DNA of 64,000 nucleotides from Lophium mytilinum (lineage: Eukaryota; Ascomycota; Dothideomycetes; Mytilinidiales; Mytilinidiaceae). Where the stretch lies: contig MU004183.1 in the NCBI GenBank assembly GCA_010093605.1, positions 868,001 to 932,000 on the forward strand. Direction: 5' to 3'. Shown here piece after piece: positions 43,741 to 55,037 of this stretch. Position 1 is the first letter of the stretch, and the number at the start of each line of letters is the position of its first letter. Made by a program: the position numbers and the translations under genes. The notes beneath the pieces are model-generated. The model did no database searches, was not told the origin of the DNA, and saw only the letters and a list, made by a program, of their open reading frames with translations.

Positions 43741-45490
43741 ATGGACAACCCCTTAAACGTAGCCCACGCGTTCCGGCAGCTTCCCTCGTCTACTGCACGT
43801 GCAGTCGCTCTCGATGCTTTGATCAATGAGCTCAACCACACTGAATGGCGACAAATGCTTGCAAGACTAGGTGGCGAAACGTTCTGGTTCGATATCGTAG
43901 GCTCCCTACCAGTGGAGATCGTCATTCAAGTATTCAGCTACCTTGATATCTCGACACCCTTTCAACTGCAGCGGGTAGGCACAATGATCAGCAATGTGCT
44001 CACTGTCTAACCTTCTAACACTTAGTCTAGGTTTCTAGGCGCTGGCAGACGGTCTTAAGCAGTCCTGATGTTCTAAGAGGCCTGATATGTCTGTTAGGCT
44101 ACGATAGCGGCCTTCCAGCTGGGCTTCGGCTTCCCGGGCAATCACCTGACGTCGACCAGGACTACCTGCATTGCAGGAAGACTGCAGAGTACGTACATCG
44201 TTTCCAAGCAGGAGTTCTTGCGAGGTCAATTATGATAGACCTTCCTCCGGGGGCCGCTTGCTCTGTTACCTACAGTTCCTTCGAGGACACAATTGCGTGG
44301 CCTAAACATGACGCCTGCGCCGTCACTGTGTTGAATCTAAGATCCGGTAAATTATTATCTTTCACAGGCGAAGCACGGGAGACAATCACAGAGATCGCGT
44401 TGAGTGACCAACTTGTTGTGTTCTTCACGTTCACGGGAGTTTGGTACGCTGGCGATATCGTTACCGGCCAACGAAAGTCTTTTAGATTGCCATCTGCGCA
44501 TATACCAGTCTTCTCCTGCCGTGGAAGAACTATTGCGGGCGTTATGAGATATGAGAATGGTTATGATGAGCATGTCGCTTATATCTGGGACTTCGACACG
44601 CAGAAATGCAGAACTTTCGATTTGCGCACTCCACGTCACAGTAGCTCAGAACCAGATCCTACTGGTGAAGCCATCGCGTGAGTCAAATCTATACATTCGC
44701 CTTACACGACGGCGTAATTCTGGCTCACCGTGTCTATAACTTTTCTATATCTCGGTTACTAATAATGTGTTGCTAGTGTAAGCCCTCCTTTAGCAATGCT
44801 AGTTGACCCTACCTCGGAGAGCGTCTTGATATGTTCAAGATTGGCTTCAAGAAGCGATTCGCTTTGCTCAGATGCACTTCTCTACCACCGGTACAGTTAC
44901 ACTGGCGTCCTGATACGAAGTGGATCAATGAACGACATACCAAAGATGTCCCCACCAGTATATTTCAAGCCGGTTGATCGACGAGGCCGCTTTAAGCTCT
45001 ATTTTCGAACGAAGACGTTAGCGGAAAGTCAAGCCGACCCCGGAGAATACTGCCTGACTTACGACGAATCGGAGGACCACTTTGGCCATCCTAACACCCG
45101 GTCGATTGGTTATAGACGAGATGCGTGGTGGCTCGGCGCTCATTATCGGATCGATTATGCGCATCGTGTGCCTGTGCCAGAGCCAAGTCTAGGATGTGTA
45201 TTGAACAGGTATGTGTGTCAATTTCGATACAGTGATTTCAAACTCAACTTTCCATAAAGATATTTTTTGACTGATCTGTACGAAGCATGGCATTTCGATG
45301 CCTCCACGAGCTTAGGTACAACGAATACGAGTGGTTCCAGGAGCACGATCCGCTTCAATTGAACGATAGCTTTCTTGCTTTGACCGGCCGGCGGTTCATT
45401 CGTATTTGGGCATTCGACAAGGACTTCAGTTTCGAAGACATTCCTCCTTTCGATAGGGTCTCAACCTTGGAAGGTGTTACTTTCTTCTGA
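43741..45490 (+). CDS. F-box protein
   Basis: Predicted 505 aa from four exons: 43741-43974, 44031-44677, 44777-45208, 45286-45490. Introns of 56-99 nt have GTAGGC, GTGAGT and GTATGT donors, and the joined frame is free of stops. The F-box is at about residues 50-95: FDIVGSLPVEIVIQVFSYLD, TPFQLQRVSRRWQTVLSSPDVLRGLI, with the first intron in the middle. The rest resembles a beta-rich propeller-like body (VTVLNLRSGKLLSF, VVFFTFTGVWYAGDI, HVAYIWDFDTQKCRTF), but no exact WD signature is certain. F-box proteins link substrates to SCF ubiquitin ligases via Skp1; the target is unknown. The gene lies between two different MITEs. Confidence 0.85.
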
Positions 45491-45703
45491 CCTCTGACCT
45501 AAATTTTCGACCACTTATTCAGAACACAGAACCCACCACTCTCAAGTTGTCTCATCTTCGAAACACACAAAAAGCATTACTTATTGAACTCACTCAACAG
45601 CTTCTTGTAGCCCATATTGCGATGCGCATGAAACATGGCATCCTGTTTCGCTTAGTGCTCAAAAAACGAAGCCCTTCATAAAGTAGATACTCTAGCAAGA
45701 CTA

Positions 45704-45908
45704 CCGTATTCTCTGAGATTATACAAAAGCCACGCTTGGCAGCGCTATCTTAACCTTACTCGTTGAGCGAATCATGTCACGCCTATCAAGCTGATTTGTG
45801 GGCCTGTCGGCGCCCATCGGCGTGTGACAGCTCGATTTCCCGATAAACTATACGCTTATAGGCTTAGGGGTGCCAAGCGTGGCTTTTGTATATTCTCAAA
45901 GAATACGG
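45704..45908. mobile_element. MITE with TA duplication, 205 bp
   Basis: Inverted ends of about 38 bp (left 45704-45741, right 45871-45908) starting CCGTATTCT and reaching CCACGCTTGGCA, differing at a few positions. TA flanks both ends (45702-45703, 45909-45910). The middle is about 130 bp without coding capacity. The TIR is unlike that of the element at 43264, so this is a separate family. It lies about 210 bp downstream of the F-box stop codon. Confidence 0.87.
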
Positions 45909-46211
45909 TATCCAGTAACATACGCCAACACTTAGGATCACCGCCCCAGTCGCGCTCGGTGATACTACTTAGCCGTTATCGCGGATAAATCCCTGAGTTA
46001 AGATTGACTCGATTTGTGTGGTCGGCGCGGCATGTTTTTCCGGGCCGCATCTAGTCCCAATGCGCACTAGCAGATCGCGGGGTGAGTCGATTTTTTGGCA
46101 GGTAGGATCTTAAACATCCAGCGGAGCCTCGAGGTGACTCTGCGCAAGCAAACCTCGAGTATCCAACCCTCCATTCCTATCTGCCCTCTACAGACGACCA
46201 TCGCAAATACC

Positions 46212-47215
46212 ATGGTCGAAAAAGTCTACGTCTCTTACAACCAGGTACGCCTCTGCTCAAACAAACCTTACATACCCCACACTGCGTCTGGCGTACCTGG
46301 CTGCAGCTTGGGCCCTGCGACTCCCCGAAGTCCTATCCCTGGGCTGAATATATGCACTTATTGCCCTGCCTTCGCCTTTGCTCCGCTGGCGATTGTGGCT
46401 GCTTCCGGCACCCAGCAGCCAGACGCATTCCAGCCAGCATGCCTATCTACTCCCAATCACCCCGCGCCGGGGCCCTGGTCAAGAATTCTGCTAAACACCT
46501 TCCGCGCAGGTCCACAAGCTCTGCCAGGCATCGGCAGAGCGGATCCTCGATGATTTCCATCCGAACCTCATGATCGCCATTGGCGGCGGCGGCTACGTGC
46601 CCGCGCGCATTTTGCGGTACGTACATTTCTTACGGCCTCGACATCCGCGCCCCAGAATGAACCCCCAGCTAATTTCACATGCGCACCTTAGATCGTTCCT
46701 TAAGAGGCCCGGCAGCCCCAACATCCCCATCCAAGCCATCGGGCTCTCCCTCTACGAGTCCCTCGGCACCGACGAGGTCGAGGAGCCTGGTACCAAGGTC
46801 ACACGGACGCAGTGGCTCGACCTCAGCAGCCTCGAGATGGCGAACTTGATCGGCAAGAATGTTCTGATCGTGGACGAGGTGGACGACACCCGGACGACAC
46901 TGGAGTATGCGGTGCGCGAGCTGCAGAAGGATGTGGATGTGGCAGCTAGCAAGCTCGGAAGGCTGAGCGAGAAGACGAACTTCACCATCTTCGTGCTGCA
47001 TAACAAGGACAAGCCGAAAAAGGGACATCTGCCTACTGACATCATTGGCGAGGGGAAGTATCTGGCGGCGCAGACGGTCGGGGATGTGTGGATCAATTAT
47101 CCCTGGGAGGCTACGTATGTGCAGACTTTCTGATATTGGCTTTGTGAGATAGACGGACTAATACTATGACAGGGACATCGACGAGCATGACCGTTTGGCT
47201 AATGCGCAAAAGTAG
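46212..47215 (+). CDS. XPT1: Xanthine phosphoribosyltransferase
   Basis: Predicted 201 aa from four exons: 46212-46244, 46510-46616, 46692-47114, 47173-47215. It transfers phosphoribose from PRPP to xanthine (and possibly hypoxanthine/guanine) in cytosolic purine salvage. Landmarks are VEKVYVSYNQVHKLCQ, PNLMIAIGGGGYVPARILR and the PRPP-binding loop VLIVDEVDDTRTTLEYA. IFVLHNKDKPKK, VWINYPWEATDIDEHDR and a C-terminal LANAQK also match fungal XPRTs. The first intron is long for this window (265 nt). The second (46617-46691) is 75 nt, a multiple of three without a stop. The last exon of 43 nt is needed for the normal C-terminus, since the unspliced frame stops soon after 47115. Confidence 0.92.
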
Positions 47216-48289
47216 ACTAGAGGCCGGGGTGAGTAGACGTGGGGTGAGTAGATGGAGATCAGTCGGCAGATAGACTTCCTAACCTACAAAGTACATCATC
47301 ATGGCGTTACAGTTGGAAAGCTGTCTTTGAGATATACAGTTGCATACAGGGGGTGAACAACACCTCTCGTATCGAAAATGTCGATCGAGCCTTGTGAGTA
47401 AACTCTCCAAAGCATACACTAGATCTGTAGACGCGCTGCGCCGAGTTCAAGGTGGGTCAGTGGAGTGAGGGTGTCTTTACTCTTCCCATGCGCATCGGCC
47501 CTTCAGCACTGGGTCTAAATTCTACATGTCTAGTATATAATGTATAAATCTGTAGCCTAAGTATGCTCTCTTACCTCATAACTCCGTCTAGACCGTCGGC
47601 AACTGCTCTTTGTACCGAGGACTCCAGTACGCAGAGCCTCCGAAGGGTGGCCTTCTCGTTTAGTAGGTAGATTGTGTTGAAATGCGGAAACCCATATTCT
47701 CTCTTAAGAGGAGGGTGTATCTTCTGACATAGGCTACAGATGGTTTTGTCTGAAACAGCTTGTCTCATCCGATACTGTTTAGGGGCTTACAGTCCAACAT
47801 TACGTATAGTCTAACTAGATACGATGGGCATAAAAAAAGGTGCCACTCTTAGCAGCCATTATCTCTCGGGTGGTGCACCTGTCTATCACTGCTTGAAGTC
47901 CTCCAACGAGTTTCCGCATAGCCTAAAGCTAAGAGTTATTATCTCATTTCTATTCTTGAATTCACATTGAAGCACCTCGAACAGCGGTAGAGAGGTGAAA
48001 GAAAGGCAGAATGTGTGCTGAGTGTGCCAGCTTCTTCTCTATGCCTGGCGTGCTAGCTACGGAGGTGGTGGTCTACGGTTCACCGCGGGACCATTCAGGC
48101 GGCTTAGCTGACTAAGCTTGTCTCCTGCCTAAACAGCCCACACCATTAAATTCATTACACACTCACACTACACCTGTTCAACACCGCTTGATTTCCTCCG
48201 GCAGGGCAACAACAGAAGTAAATCGACGATTTCAACAAGGCTAGTGGCTCCCCGAGCCAACTCAGAAGGTGTTGATCACCACCAACACC
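47216..48289. other. Intergenic, no gene seen
   Basis: 1.07 kb. Open frames are short and unconvincing. A small GCTTAG/CTAAGC hairpin lies near 48103-48118. The last 150 bp are the leader of the following 2EXR gene. Confidence 0.4.
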
Positions 48290-49303
48290 ATGACCGACGC
48301 CAGCCAAGTCTCCCTACATCATGGTAGGAAGCGGACGAAGATGGCCCCTCCGTGGAGGCATCCGTCATTTCGCTTTCTCGATCTCCCGCGAGAGATTCGC
48401 GACATCGTGTACGGCATCCTCATGACGAACTCGAGGTCCGGGTCCGAGGGTCTCTTCCATAGCATCAAAGACCGGCATGCTCCAAAGGCACGTCTCAAGT
48501 CACGCCCTGGACGACCGCTGAAGCCTCGAACCGCCCTCTTGTGCGTTAACAAGCAGATCTATGAGGAAGCGAAGGAAGCCTTATACACCAACAACGTCTT
48601 CTCTGTTGCACTCGCTCAGAACAACTTGCGTTTTACCAATAAGCCGGTGCCTGGGCCCTTCAGATTCGAAGCTATTCTTCCTGGCGCATCCAAGGCGCAC
48701 AACGAAGCTTTCCACAACGAATTCGACAGAAAAGTAGTAGCTCCATCCAAAAACGAATGCCCTTCCCAGCCCGCCATTCCTTTCGGGTGGGATCTCACTG
48801 CGATCCGCTACCTCCACGTGCAGATATATTTGGAGGATACCGAGCTCGAGTATGCTCAATCTGAACCGTGCTACTCAGGAGCATACGCACAGATGTCAAA
48901 GCTGTCGTGGGAGAGTTTCCACAAAATGGGGAAGTTGGTCAATCTGAGTGTTAGACTTCTCTTCCTAGATGATTCTCCACCGACGCTCTTGAGGTTTTGT
49001 CTCGGAATTGGGCCAGCACCAATGCAACTACGACATATGCTGAGAGGTCTGGTGGCTGCGGTGCCGCGGAGTGCAGGAGAGATTCGTTGGGGATGCGGGG
49101 TTACGAAGGATGAACTCAAGTGGTTCGAGAAGGTCGAACGTAGCGCCGAGCATTTCGCCTTCAACGACTTCGACGGTAACTCGTACGAAATGGTGGACGG
49201 CAAGGCGCTAGAGAAGTTGGTCGTTGGTCTAGATGCGATCAGAGGCATAGATGCTGACTACGAGGCCGAATATCCTGCTGAGAGGGAGGCAGAGGAGATG
49301 TAA
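48290..49303 (+). CDS. 2EXR-domain protein (paralogue C)
   Basis: Single-exon 337-aa protein; ATG at 48290 (context ACACCATGA). The domain begins early, FRFLDLPREIRDIVYGILM at about residue 24, with no long basic N-terminal extension as in paralogues A, B and D. Shared landmarks are LLCVNKQIYEEAKEALY, GWDLTAIRYLHVQI, SFHKMGKLVNLSVRL, LRHMLRGLVAAVP and RGIDADYEAEYP. It lacks the intron found near the N-terminus of A, B and D. It is followed in the same direction by paralogue D after 680 bp. Function unknown; family role in fungi is not established. Confidence 0.86.
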   Translation: MTDASQVSLHHGRKRTKMAPPWRHPSFRFLDLPREIRDIVYGILMTNSRSGSEGLFHSIKDRHAPKARLKSRPGRPLKPRTALLCVNKQIYEEAKEALYTNNVFSVALAQNNLRFTNKPVPGPFRFEAILPGASKAHNEAFHNEFDRKVVAPSKNECPSQPAIPFGWDLTAIRYLHVQIYLEDTELEYAQSEPCYSGAYAQMSKLSWESFHKMGKLVNLSVRLLFLDDSPPTLLRFCLGIGPAPMQLRHMLRGLVAAVPRSAGEIRWGCGVTKDELKWFEKVERSAEHFAFNDFDGNSYEMVDGKALEKLVVGLDAIRGIDADYEAEYPAEREAEEM

Positions 49304-49983
49304 GAGGCCTAAGCTGATACGAAGTCGGTGGACTGCGTTCATTTCATATCAACAGGATTCAGGGCGGCGGATGCACTTCTAACCTGCGCACACCATACTG
49401 GCGCTGTCTGGAGTAGCCTCACGAGTTCACAAGTAGTCCAAAATGCCGAACATCTCTCGCATTCCGAAGGCTAAATCTCTTGGGGCTCCTCACACAGCGG
49501 GAAACGAGTGTACGGGTATCTTTGACCTTCTAGAGTGCCCCCAGGAATGAACTCAATCATTGGAAATCGCTTTATTATTTTTCTAGCTGTGAATAATCTT
49601 TGTCCAATAGCTATGTGATGCTCGTCAAGCACGACATATTTAGTCATGTCGCCCCTTTACTCAGACGAATCTCCATCTTTACTCCTATCAAGTTTTGCTA
49701 TCCAGAATGCATTGACTGACTCCAAGTCGTGCCGGGCACGTGCATACAGGTTTGTATTCTGTTTATTTAGCCAGTTCCGTGCATTCACTGTCAGCGCAAA
49801 AGGCTTGGCACGTCCTCACTTTTCTATTCAGCCCTATTCAACTTACCCATCTACCCATCGCATCAAACACTCTCCATACAACCCCTACCTCACCACAACA
49901 ATCCTCCAAAATACTCCACCACTTCCGTCAAGGCTCACGACCGCCTTTTCACCCCTACCACTGCCTCTTTTGCTCCATCCAAG
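49304..49983. other. Spacer between tandem 2EXR genes
   Basis: 680 bp. The half next to 49984 is rich in ACC/CTC and looks like promoter and leader. An open frame through it has no recognisable product. Confidence 0.4.
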
Positions 49984-51138
49984 ATGCCGATGCAACTCCG
50001 ACCTCGTCCCGCAGCTAATGCGGCTACGGTTGCTAACACGCAGTCTCAATCCAAGTCAGTCTCATCTCTATCGGGCTTACCGCTACAAAATGCTTTGGTG
50101 TGCCGCGCTAACGACTCATGAAGGAAACGCAAGCGGAACGACAACGACAGTACCCAGCCAGCCAAGAAGCGAATAGTCAAGACGCAAGGCACCAAAAAAA
50201 TGCGTGCGATCGCAGTGAAGCCAGCGCCCTGGAAGCCAACCGGTCCCTTCAAATTCCTCGAGCTCCCTCGAGAACTCCGCGATATGGTCTACGACAAGAT
50301 CTTTGAGGACCTCCCAGAGCGCCATCCCTGGGGCAATCTTGTCCATGACGCTTCTGAAGCGCTCTTCTATCCATGGCGGGGAAGCCCTATGCTAGCCGGG
50401 CTCCTTGGCTATGATGACGTCCCCATCGCGTTGAATGGCCCTACTGCTGTTCTCCGGACTTGTAAGCAGGTGAACGAGGAAGCAAAGGAGGCGTTGTATC
50501 GCGATCGAATCTTCATCGCAACCTTCAACGAGATGAAGCGACGCTTTGGCTCCCGACGCCAACTACACTATGACCACCCTTTCCAACACATACCGAGTAG
50601 TGCCATCGACTGTCGGTGGGATTTCGCCTCTATCCGCCGCTTAGTCATTCTGTTCGACATGGGAGACGGCATGGCAGGAGAGGTTAACGACGACGATGGC
50701 CCCAACTTCGAATATTCGGGAGATATCCTGCTCTCTACAGCCTCATTCGAGGCCCTCCGCACTATGCCAAATCTGAAGGAACTACGCATTGGCATGACGT
50801 ACGACAGTGCAGCAGCACCGCAGCTGCTACGCTTCTTCAAGGGTGGGGATAAGGCACCATATCTCTTGCGTAACATGATGCGGTCTCTGATAGCGTCGAT
50901 CCCGAAGACCGTTCCTGTTGAGTGGGGACTCGCGGAGCAGGACTATCGCGATATGTTTTGGATGAACAGTGCAAAAGATGTGCGAGAGATGCAAATCTTT
51001 CAATGGGGCACAGTGGAGGGAAAGGTGCTGAAAGGACTGGCGGACGAGTTCGAAGGTCTCCGAGGGACCGATATCGACTACTACGCCGACGACGCGGATG
51101 TTGAGGGTTCGGAGACGTCGGGGAAGGATGTGAAGTAG
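49984..51138 (+). CDS. 2EXR-domain protein (paralogue D)
   Basis: Predicted 361 aa: exon 1 49984-50054 (MPMQLRPRPAANAATV...), exon 2 50124-51138; the 69-nt intron has a GTCAGT donor and GCTAAC branch. Right after the splice comes a nuclear-localisation-like block, KKRKRNDND then AKKRIVK, in the same place as in paralogue B. The domain begins GPFKFLELPRELRDMVYDKIF (about residue 72). Further landmarks are RTCKQVNEEAKEALY, WDFASIRRLVI, LLRNMMRSLIASIPKTVPVEWGL and RGTDIDYYADD. B and D share the MQLR start, intron position and basic block, so they appear most closely related although about 40 kb apart and next to other paralogues. Confidence 0.86.
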
Positions 51139-52396
51139 TGGGCTATGTGGGAAGAGGATAGCGAGCAGCCGGGGTGTACCTACTGTTTGATAAGGCTGCT
51201 AGCGAGGAGTGGCTTGCGAGTCACTAAGTTGCACTGCGATGGTGAGAAGATGACGTCCTGCAAGTCCTTGGCGGCGATATAGCGGCAAGAGGGGTGCTTT
51301 GAATTACTTCTGCCAGGGATCGAGATCCCTCGATCTCATGATTTAGGACTTCTTGTAATCACTTGCTTGCAAACCAGCTGCTACGGACCAAGTAGTGTAA
51401 ACAGTATACAGTTTATCACGGTTTCAACTAGCCGCCCCATTCCATGCCCTTCCTAGCCGTAACTCTAAATGCATCTTCTTGTTGTTTATCTATACGAGCT
51501 CACGATTTTGCTTGGAAAGGCAGTAGAATTAGTGTTAGGCCGTGAGATTTAATACACAAAGGGGCAACATATTGGCGCCGTTCTGTCTCTTCTAAGACCG
51601 AAGGGTTATCCGTATTTGCTAAGGATTTGCCGACATGGTTAAATTATTTTTCTGCGATGTTGAAGCAAGTCGTACTTATCTGAACGCAAGACCCAAATGC
51701 CGAGAACAGCCCTATTAAAATGTCACTTTGGTGAAACTCTGGGTGGATGTTAATTTAAAGCCTGGGCCTGAGGGCCATACAAGAGCCGTCCCAAGGGTCA
51801 TGGACTCAAGAGTGGGACTGTGCAGTGCGACGTCAGGTCCCAGGCCGACGACACGCGCATCTAGACAGGGATTGTGCGACCACTTTGCTGCATCAGGTGC
51901 CGCCAGCGGGCCGCTGTATGTACCCCAGACTCGATCCCCGTCGTACAGGGTGCGGGGTGGATGTTGACTTGATCTCGGAAAACTGTCAACTCCGCTGCCT
52001 CTATCGTGAATATTCTACGGTCGTATCGCTATGTCATAGGCCCTTGGCTCCTGTCCTACCAAGTGTAGACCAGAACCTTGAATCAGTACCTACTGTCTTG
52101 CTTGGACATACGCACATAGAACCATTAATTTCACAGTGCAGAGGCCACCTGGCTGATACATTTCACCTGCTTTGCCTGCTGACCGTCGACAGTTCGAAAT
52201 GACCTGCTTTGCCAAATACGGAAGCCGTCATCAGGACGACCTCTTGTCACTGACCTCTTTCTCCACGTTCCCCAATTATACCCACTCACAAACTTACCAC
52301 TTATAGCCCCACTTCCCTCAATCTCAAGCATTTCATTTTCCCAGACTCTATTCTCACTTCTATCTTTCTGCCCTTGCTAGTGCCGCACTTGTCAAT
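51139..52396. promoter_or_regulatory. Upstream region of the GH55 gene
   Basis: 1.26 kb. No gene supported. Positions 52260-52390 are pyrimidine-rich and act as the probable leader. No carbon-catabolite or other site was assigned with confidence. Confidence 0.35.
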
Positions 52397-55037
52397 ATGC
52401 GGCCTCTATTCTTGCCCATATATGCCTCGCTGGCTGCATTGGTCGGCGGTGCAGCTATACCACTGGCCCTGCGAGACGACCTCTACGCTGAAGACCTCCC
52501 CACTACCAATGTCACAGACTCAGCTGCTGTCCCTAGCGAAACGGCGACTGTGTTGAGTATCGCCGCTGCCGATCCGGGCTACTGGTTGAAGGACATGCCT
52601 CGCAAAGGACGTTCACCTTTCAACCCAGATCCCGGATATCAGGTCTTCCGCAATGTGAAGGACTTTGGCGCCAAAGGTAAGACTTAAAGTTTATGCCCAC
52701 CGAATAGAACCTACTCTCCCACCAACTCCAAGCTCCTTCGAAAAGATCTCCGCTGACCATATGCAGGTGATGGCATTACGGATGATACCGTAGCCATCAA
52801 CACGGCTATGGCTTCCGGGGGTCGATGTGCACCGGGCGCTTGCCAGTCCTCGACCTTAACTCCAGCGATCTTATACTTCCCTGCTGGAACCTATCTCGTG
52901 TCCGGCTCGATCGTCATGTACTACAACACTCAGCTCATCGGTAATCCGAACTCGCTTCCTGTGCTCAAGGCTACATCAAACTTCCAAGGGCTTGGGCTCA
53001 TCGACGGTGACAAATATGTTGGATCAAATCAAGGGTGGCCTTCTGTCAATGTCTTCTGGCGATCTGCTAGACACTTGAAGATCGACTTGACCGCTATTGC
53101 TCCTGCAACTGGTGCGACTGGTATTCATTGGCCGACTGGCCAAGCTACTAGTCTTCAGGATATCCAGATCATCATGACTGCCTCGAGTGCATCTACTCAT
53201 CAAGGACTCTTTATCGAAGATGGTAAGCATCTCTGAACCACTCAAATGGTGTAATTGGAGGTCTTCGATGAAATGGTTGCGCTGACTATATTGCCTAGGA
53301 TCTGGCGGCTACATCGGGGATCTTACCATAACTGGCGGTTTGTATGGAATGAACATCGGGAATCAGCAATTTACCATGCGGAACATTGCCATCTCGAACG
53401 CTATCGTTGGTATCTCGCAGATCTGGAACTGGGGCTGGCTTTACTCAGGGATGACTATCTCGAACTGTGGCACTGCATTCTCTATGAGCAACGGAGGGAC
53501 CACATCTCAGAGTGTAGGGTCTGTTACCATCATTGATAGCACGATCACGAACTGCCCGGCCTTTATCGATACAGCTTGGACTCCTAACGCATCTCCGGCT
53601 ACTGGTGGGAGCCTGATTCTCGAAAACATTGTACTCAGCAACGTACCAACCGCCATCAGGGGACCAAATAGTGCCACAATCCTCTCCGGCGGGACAACGA
53701 CAATTGCTGCCTGGGGCCAGGGCCACAAGTACACATCTCAAGGGCCAACAGAATGGCAAGGCATTTTTACTCCTGTCGCCCGACCTAGCTCGCTCCTCGA
53801 TGGTAACGGCCGGTACCATATCAAGTCCAAGCCTCACTACTGGGAGTGGACAGTGTCCCAGGTAATGAGCATCCGTGACGCAGGCGCCACCGGTGACGGA
53901 GTGACCGACGATACGCAGGCGATTCAGGCCGCCCTTAACGCTGCTGCTTCGGCGGGCAAGATTCTTTACTTCAACTACGGGGTTTACAAGGTCAGCACCA
54001 CGATCAAAATCCCAGCTGGGTCCCGTATTGTCGGCGAGACTTATCCCGTGATCCTGGCGAGCGGAGGCCCATGGGGTAGCGCCACGAACCCCGTACCCGT
54101 TATAAAGATCGGTAATCCCGGCGAATCCGGTAGGATCGAGTGGCAAGATATGATCGTCAGCACTCAAGGCCCAGCTCCCGGTGCAGTCCTCATTGAATGG
54201 AATCTTGCGGCTTCACGTGATTCGGGAATGTGGGACGTTCATACTCGCATCGGCGGTTTTAAGGGCTCCAACCAGCAGGTTGGCCAGTGCCCGATCCAAG
54301 TTCCAGTTTCTGGTGCTTGTATGGCCGCGTACATGTCCATGCACATCACGACTTCGGGAACCGGCGCCTACCTCGAGAATTGCTGGTTCTGGACTGCCGA
54401 CCACGACGTCGACGAGGGCAAGAATACGCGGATTTCAGTCTACACTGGCCGTGGACTACTCGTCGAGGCATCTGGGGTGTGGCTCTGGGGGACCGCCGTT
54501 GAGCATCACTCACTGTACCAGGTTAGTAAATTGCCACCTCCGATAAACCTCAAACCTCAGACGAACTCGGCTAACTTCACCTAGTATCAATTCGCCAACG
54601 CCCGCGAAATCTTCGCTGGCTTCATCCAAACCGAGTCCCCATACTACCAGCCAGCGCCTGACGTCCGTAACTCGCCTTACCCAACAACCCAAGCTATCAA
54701 CGACCCAACATACGCCAACTGCCAGTCCGGCAACTGCGATGCCCTCGGTCTCCGTGTGCTCAACTCCAAGAACATCTACGTCTATGGAGCAGGCCTGTAC
54801 TCGTTCTTCAACAACTACAGCACCCTGTGCAGCAACAAGCCCACGGCAGGCGGCACCAAGGACTGCCAGAGCGAGATGTTCAGCATCGAGGGCTCCACGG
54901 ACCATCTCTGGATGTACGGCCTCAACACTATCGGTACGATGAACATGGTCGTGCAAGACGGGAAGAGCGTGGCGAAGTGGAGTGATAACGCAAACGACTT
55001 TTCAGATACCATTGCGCTGTTTACGTATCGCATCTGA
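52397..55037 (+). CDS. Secreted GH55 exo-beta-1,3-glucanase
   Basis: Predicted 803 aa from four exons: 52397-52676, 52767-53222, 53299-54521, 54585-55037. GH55 enzymes release glucose from beta-1,3-glucan chain ends, acting on fungal cell walls or laminarin. The N-terminus MRPLFLPIYASLAALVGGAA is a signal peptide. The fold is two tandem right-handed beta-helices, and the sequence shows both starts: VKDFGAKGDGITDDTVAI at about residue 88 and IRDAGATGDGVTDDTQAIQ at about 440. Other family landmarks are PAGTYLVSGSIVMYY, ITGGLYGMNIGNQQF and CWFWTADHDVDEG. Also matching are AVEHHSLYQYQFANA (formed by the last splice) and PYYQPAPD near the C-terminus. The gene appears intact. The catalytic Glu was not pinned down from sequence alone. 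Confidence 0.95.

Noticed and set aside
46095-46553. 152-codon open frame overlapping the first XPT1 exons
   Set aside because: It reads across the long XPT1 intron in another frame; the XPT1 reading is strongly supported by homology.
49646-50176. 176-codon open frame before paralogue D
   Set aside because: Composition is that of a CT/AC-rich leader, and the frame conflicts with the well-supported first exon at 49984-50054.
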